Source of the DNA: Russula earlei
Taxonomy: Eukaryota; Basidiomycota; Agaricomycetes; Russulales; Russulaceae
Assembly (NCBI GenBank): GCA_025769875.1
Contig: JAGFNK010000026.1
Span: forward strand, 124,001 to 188,000
DNA length: 64,000 nt
Direction of reading: 5' to 3'
Every line of letters begins with the position of its first letter. The first letter of the stretch is position 1. A model generated the notes under the pieces. It worked only from the letters and a program-made list of their open reading frames with translations, had not been told where the DNA came from and did no database searches. Below are positions 61,028 to 64,000 of the stretch, piece after piece. Both the position numbers and the translations under genes were made by a program.

Positions 61028-64000
61028 CGAGTGAACGTTTTACTCAACCTTGAGGGACTCAACAATGCGTATACATAGATCGTTCGGCAAAATGGAGGAT
61101 CTGGAATGGACAGAGCCGAATACGCAGTATCGGAGTCGAGAAGGGAAGGAGGGGGGGGGGGAGCACGTTCCCTAGATGAGAGCCGGGGAAAGGGGAGGGA
61201 GGAGAAGTGAGAAGTGAGAAGGGAGGGGAGCGCGTTGTTGGTGTGGGACGCAAGACGGTATTCACCTATCTCACTCGCTCACTCATCGGGTCACCATCTC
61301 GCGCCTGTGGCTGTGGCGGTTGCGTTGCGTTGCCTTTTTTTTTTTTTTTTCTTTCGGAAATCAGCGGGGCTGGTTACTATCACACCTCGTAAAAAAAGAT
61401 GATTGCGCGATTTTCCCAACCACGCTGCACGATTCCTTTCTAAAATGGCTCCATGAGAAATGAAATGAAAATACACATTCGGTCACGTGACAGAAGGACA
61501 ACAAGTTGAGGTCTTGTTGGTGATCAAGCCATACGCGGGATTCACCAAAAAAAAAGGTGGATTCAAGGAAAACTGAATTGCCCAGAATACTGGTAACCGA
61601 ATACAGACCTTGAAACTTAAGGAATAGAAGCGATTCCTCTGACATCGAAGGACCCACCGTCGTAAGTGGGTAAGCGATCCCTATTGTCAATCAACGACAT
61701 AAAGCCACCGAAGATTGGCCAAAGCACGGCCAATTGTGCGTGATGCTCCATAGTGTGAACTGGTTGTATGATCCCCGTTCCGTTGGGGCAATGATGTCGA
61801 TCTTGCTTGAGAAGGGGGAGGAGCGACACGGGTTCCAAGGGTAAATAAAATGCCTCGGTCGTTGGGCGCGGCTGACCGGCCAGCCATGACCGGCGACGTC
61901 GTTTCAAAGCCACTGCCTAACGACATTCCAACATGGCAGCGACTTCTACTTCCATCAAAAGTACAACGTCAACGTCGCCTTTGCTCAGCCCGAGTAGGCA
62001 GATGGAGGTTGTTGACAGATGGTATTGACGGACTGACAAGAATGCCAATATACCAGTCCGACCTGAATTTCGATAGCAATCTCAAAAAAGTCGGGTGTCT
62101 GGCGATAAGTAGGAAATGAACCTGCACGACTACGGCAGGGATGGCAACCTCCCGAGGGGAGTAGAAGCACGCTTCTCGGAGGTGGAACAAAGTTAATGTG
62201 ACCGCGGGATACCGTAAGGAAAGGAACTGCACCGAGGCCTCCAACTAGTCGTCAAGTTGAAAGAAGAGTTGCACTGGTAACCGTACGAGTCCGAGTTGCG
62301 TCGCTGACTAGCCATGTTCGGTGTAAAGGTCGAGATGGATGTAAGGATAACGTAGGTGAAGCTTATGGAAACAGGGACAGGGACAAACAAGTCCCCGCAC
62401 TGAACCAAGGTGGACCGAATCTTGACCGCAAACGATCCCCCAATTCTTGGTACATCAATTATACGATTCCTTTGCTTGGAAGGAGGAGTTCGTCCCCGGC
62501 CACTTCGGTGGTGAAGATACCCACCATTGTGGCAATAACGCCATTTAGTCGATGAAATGTATCACAGGTAACAGTTCACAGGTCCCATCTGATTGCTGGC
62601 CAATGCAAAATACAGACTGGAGGCAAGGGGCCCGATAATGGTGTTCAACGCTGGGATTAAGCTCACTCATCAATGATGGCCTATTGCCACAAATTGATCA
62701 TATAATGCCATGAGGAGCAAAAGGTGCTATCCGAAAGATGGTCCTCAATTCTGGATAGTGTCCGTCTGTCATGTATGCCTACCCGTGCAGGATACGGGGT
62801 AGTAGATCAATGACCGCGTGAACGTGGTCAGGTGTTGTCCGCAAAGGGAAATGACAGCCGGGGATCTGGTAGTGAAGACACCGAAAATCGGAAGCATTTG
62901 TGGCCAGGGCCATTGGCATGCCCCGAATCCAAAACTGGGACACTCAGGATCCATGTCACAAATGTTGGTGATAGCAAAAGGAAAGGAAGCACAAGGAATG
63001 ACAATTGGAGCTCGGTGTCGTCGATTTACCTATTTTTGGTCAACAGACGAGGCGCTGATGGTGGACGGGGCTAGTCGATTTCTGGATAGGGACGAGCGCA
63101 GGGACGAGCTATGGACATGGGGAGCTGTGAGAGGGGAAGACATAAAGGACCGCACCAAGGGTGACGTGCTGGGTGACCATCAGCAGACGGAGATTATTTA
63201 CAATCGGCGCGGGAGGAAGGAAAAGAGATCCGGATGACCGAGATGTGTAACCATGTGGGTAGTCTGTGATACCGAGTGGAGAGAGATATGCCGTTATAGA
63301 TTATAGAAATTCGAATTCCGTGCGGAAGGTGCCGCGAAGAGGATTCGCCCAATTGCCATAGGGAGAAGGGGGGTTCAAGCCCAACGGGAGGGTGGAATGA
63401 AAGAGGCGTTGTCGTTCACGTTCACGATAGGTGCCTCGAGTGTGAGGATTAAAGCAGAGACGTGCGGGGGAGGCAGGCAAGCAGTTCAGTTCAGTTTTTG
63501 GTTGAGGCGCCTGAGGAGCGAACCGTAGGATGGCAAGAAAGGTGCCTTGGTTTGCCGTACAGTGCCATACCGAGAGCTTGGCGGTTACGTCAGGGCAACC
63601 CTGGCTGGCTGGATGGCTGGCCGTTTGTTGAGTGTGGGGGTATGGTATCTTGGCCGTTGGCGTTGGCTAGAATCGAATAGGCTTCGCAGTGAACGGTGAA
63701 GGGGAAGCATGGCAGGGTTGTGATGATGAGGACGAGGACCAGGGACGGTACCTCGCTGCAGAACAGAGATTATTCGAATAAGGTTCAGATCCGGCTGCAG
63801 TCAGTCAGTCACCACCTTTCGCACAGGCTCGACTCGAGATCAGGATCACACTCTGCTCACCGCCATCCTCAACGCTTTTACACTCCTCTTCCTTCTCTCC
63901 CGGTGCGCTCCCCCGGCGGCTCTCAGTCCTCTCCACCCTGCAAATCCAATAAAAGACTGCGATCTTCGGCGCCCCGTTCTGAATGCCCTTCTAGTACTCC
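61028..64000. other. No recognisable gene up to the window end
   Basis: Frames of up to 139 codons exist (62818-63237, plus) but without family resemblance or supporting splice structure. A T run at 61337-61351 and a G run at 61151-61160 mark the 5' flank of the gene before. Two weakly similar pieces (GTGGTGAAGATACCCACCAT at 62501 and TAGTGAAGACACCGAAAATC at 62869) hint at diverged repeats. The last 300 bp are CT-rich near the end and could be the promoter of a gene beyond 64 kb. Confidence 0.4.

Overview
The window is nuclear DNA of a filamentous basidiomycete, most likely a mushroom-forming Agaricomycete. This rests on compact intron-rich genes (introns of about 50-65 nt), a basidiomycete-type 5S rRNA gene, a Plavaka-type transposase and a DUF6532 gene; the last two families are characteristic of Agaricomycete genomes. 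No bacterial operons, tRNAs or CRISPR arrays were found. Gene models below were assembled by eye from reading frames, GT/AG sites and family conservation. Exon edges are given only where phase and homology agree.

Layout. (1) 0.9-5.3 kb: PRA1 (minus), CDC26-like APC/C subunit (plus) and the peroxisomal import receptor PEX5 (minus). (2) 6.2-22.6 kb: a transposon island. It holds a Copia integrase relic, a 5S rRNA gene, a decayed Copia element with LTRs, a broken DUF6532 gene, and a Plavaka transposase pseudogene divergent from that gene. Four LTRs of a related type have landed in this pair; three have exact 5-bp target duplications. The old parts are strikingly poor in CpG, while the younger LTRs keep more CpGs. 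(3) 22.6-25.4 kb: no recognisable gene. (4) 25.4-54.7 kb: a dense housekeeping block. In order: Crz1/Prz1-like zinc-finger factor (-), hormone-sensitive-lipase-like hydrolase (-), allantoicase fused to ureidoglycolate lyase (+), BRE1 ubiquitin ligase (+), mitochondrial ribosomal protein uS9m (-), TFIIH subunit TFB1 (+), SLC35F6-like transporter (+), Golgi CASP/COY1 (-), PHOSPHO-type HAD phosphatase (+), YAK1 kinase (-), proteasome chaperone PSMG4 (-). (5) 54.7-64 kb: mostly gene-poor and rich in homopolymers, with one conserved fungal protein of unknown function (-).

The housekeeping genes do not form a pathway cluster. The clearest functional coupling is the fusion gene at 30.7-33.0 kb, which joins two consecutive steps of purine (allantoin) breakdown. 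Several genes are close divergent pairs that probably share promoters (PRA1/CDC26, uS9m/TFB1, CASP/phosphatase).

Three unrelated conserved genes (PRA1, the SLC35F6-like transporter, the PHOSPHO-type phosphatase) each have a one-base frame break that no GT-AG intron explains. This points to consensus errors in the assembly or to recent loss. The most intriguing biological candidate is the divergent DUF6532-Plavaka pair, which may be one roughly 10-kb two-gene mobile unit.
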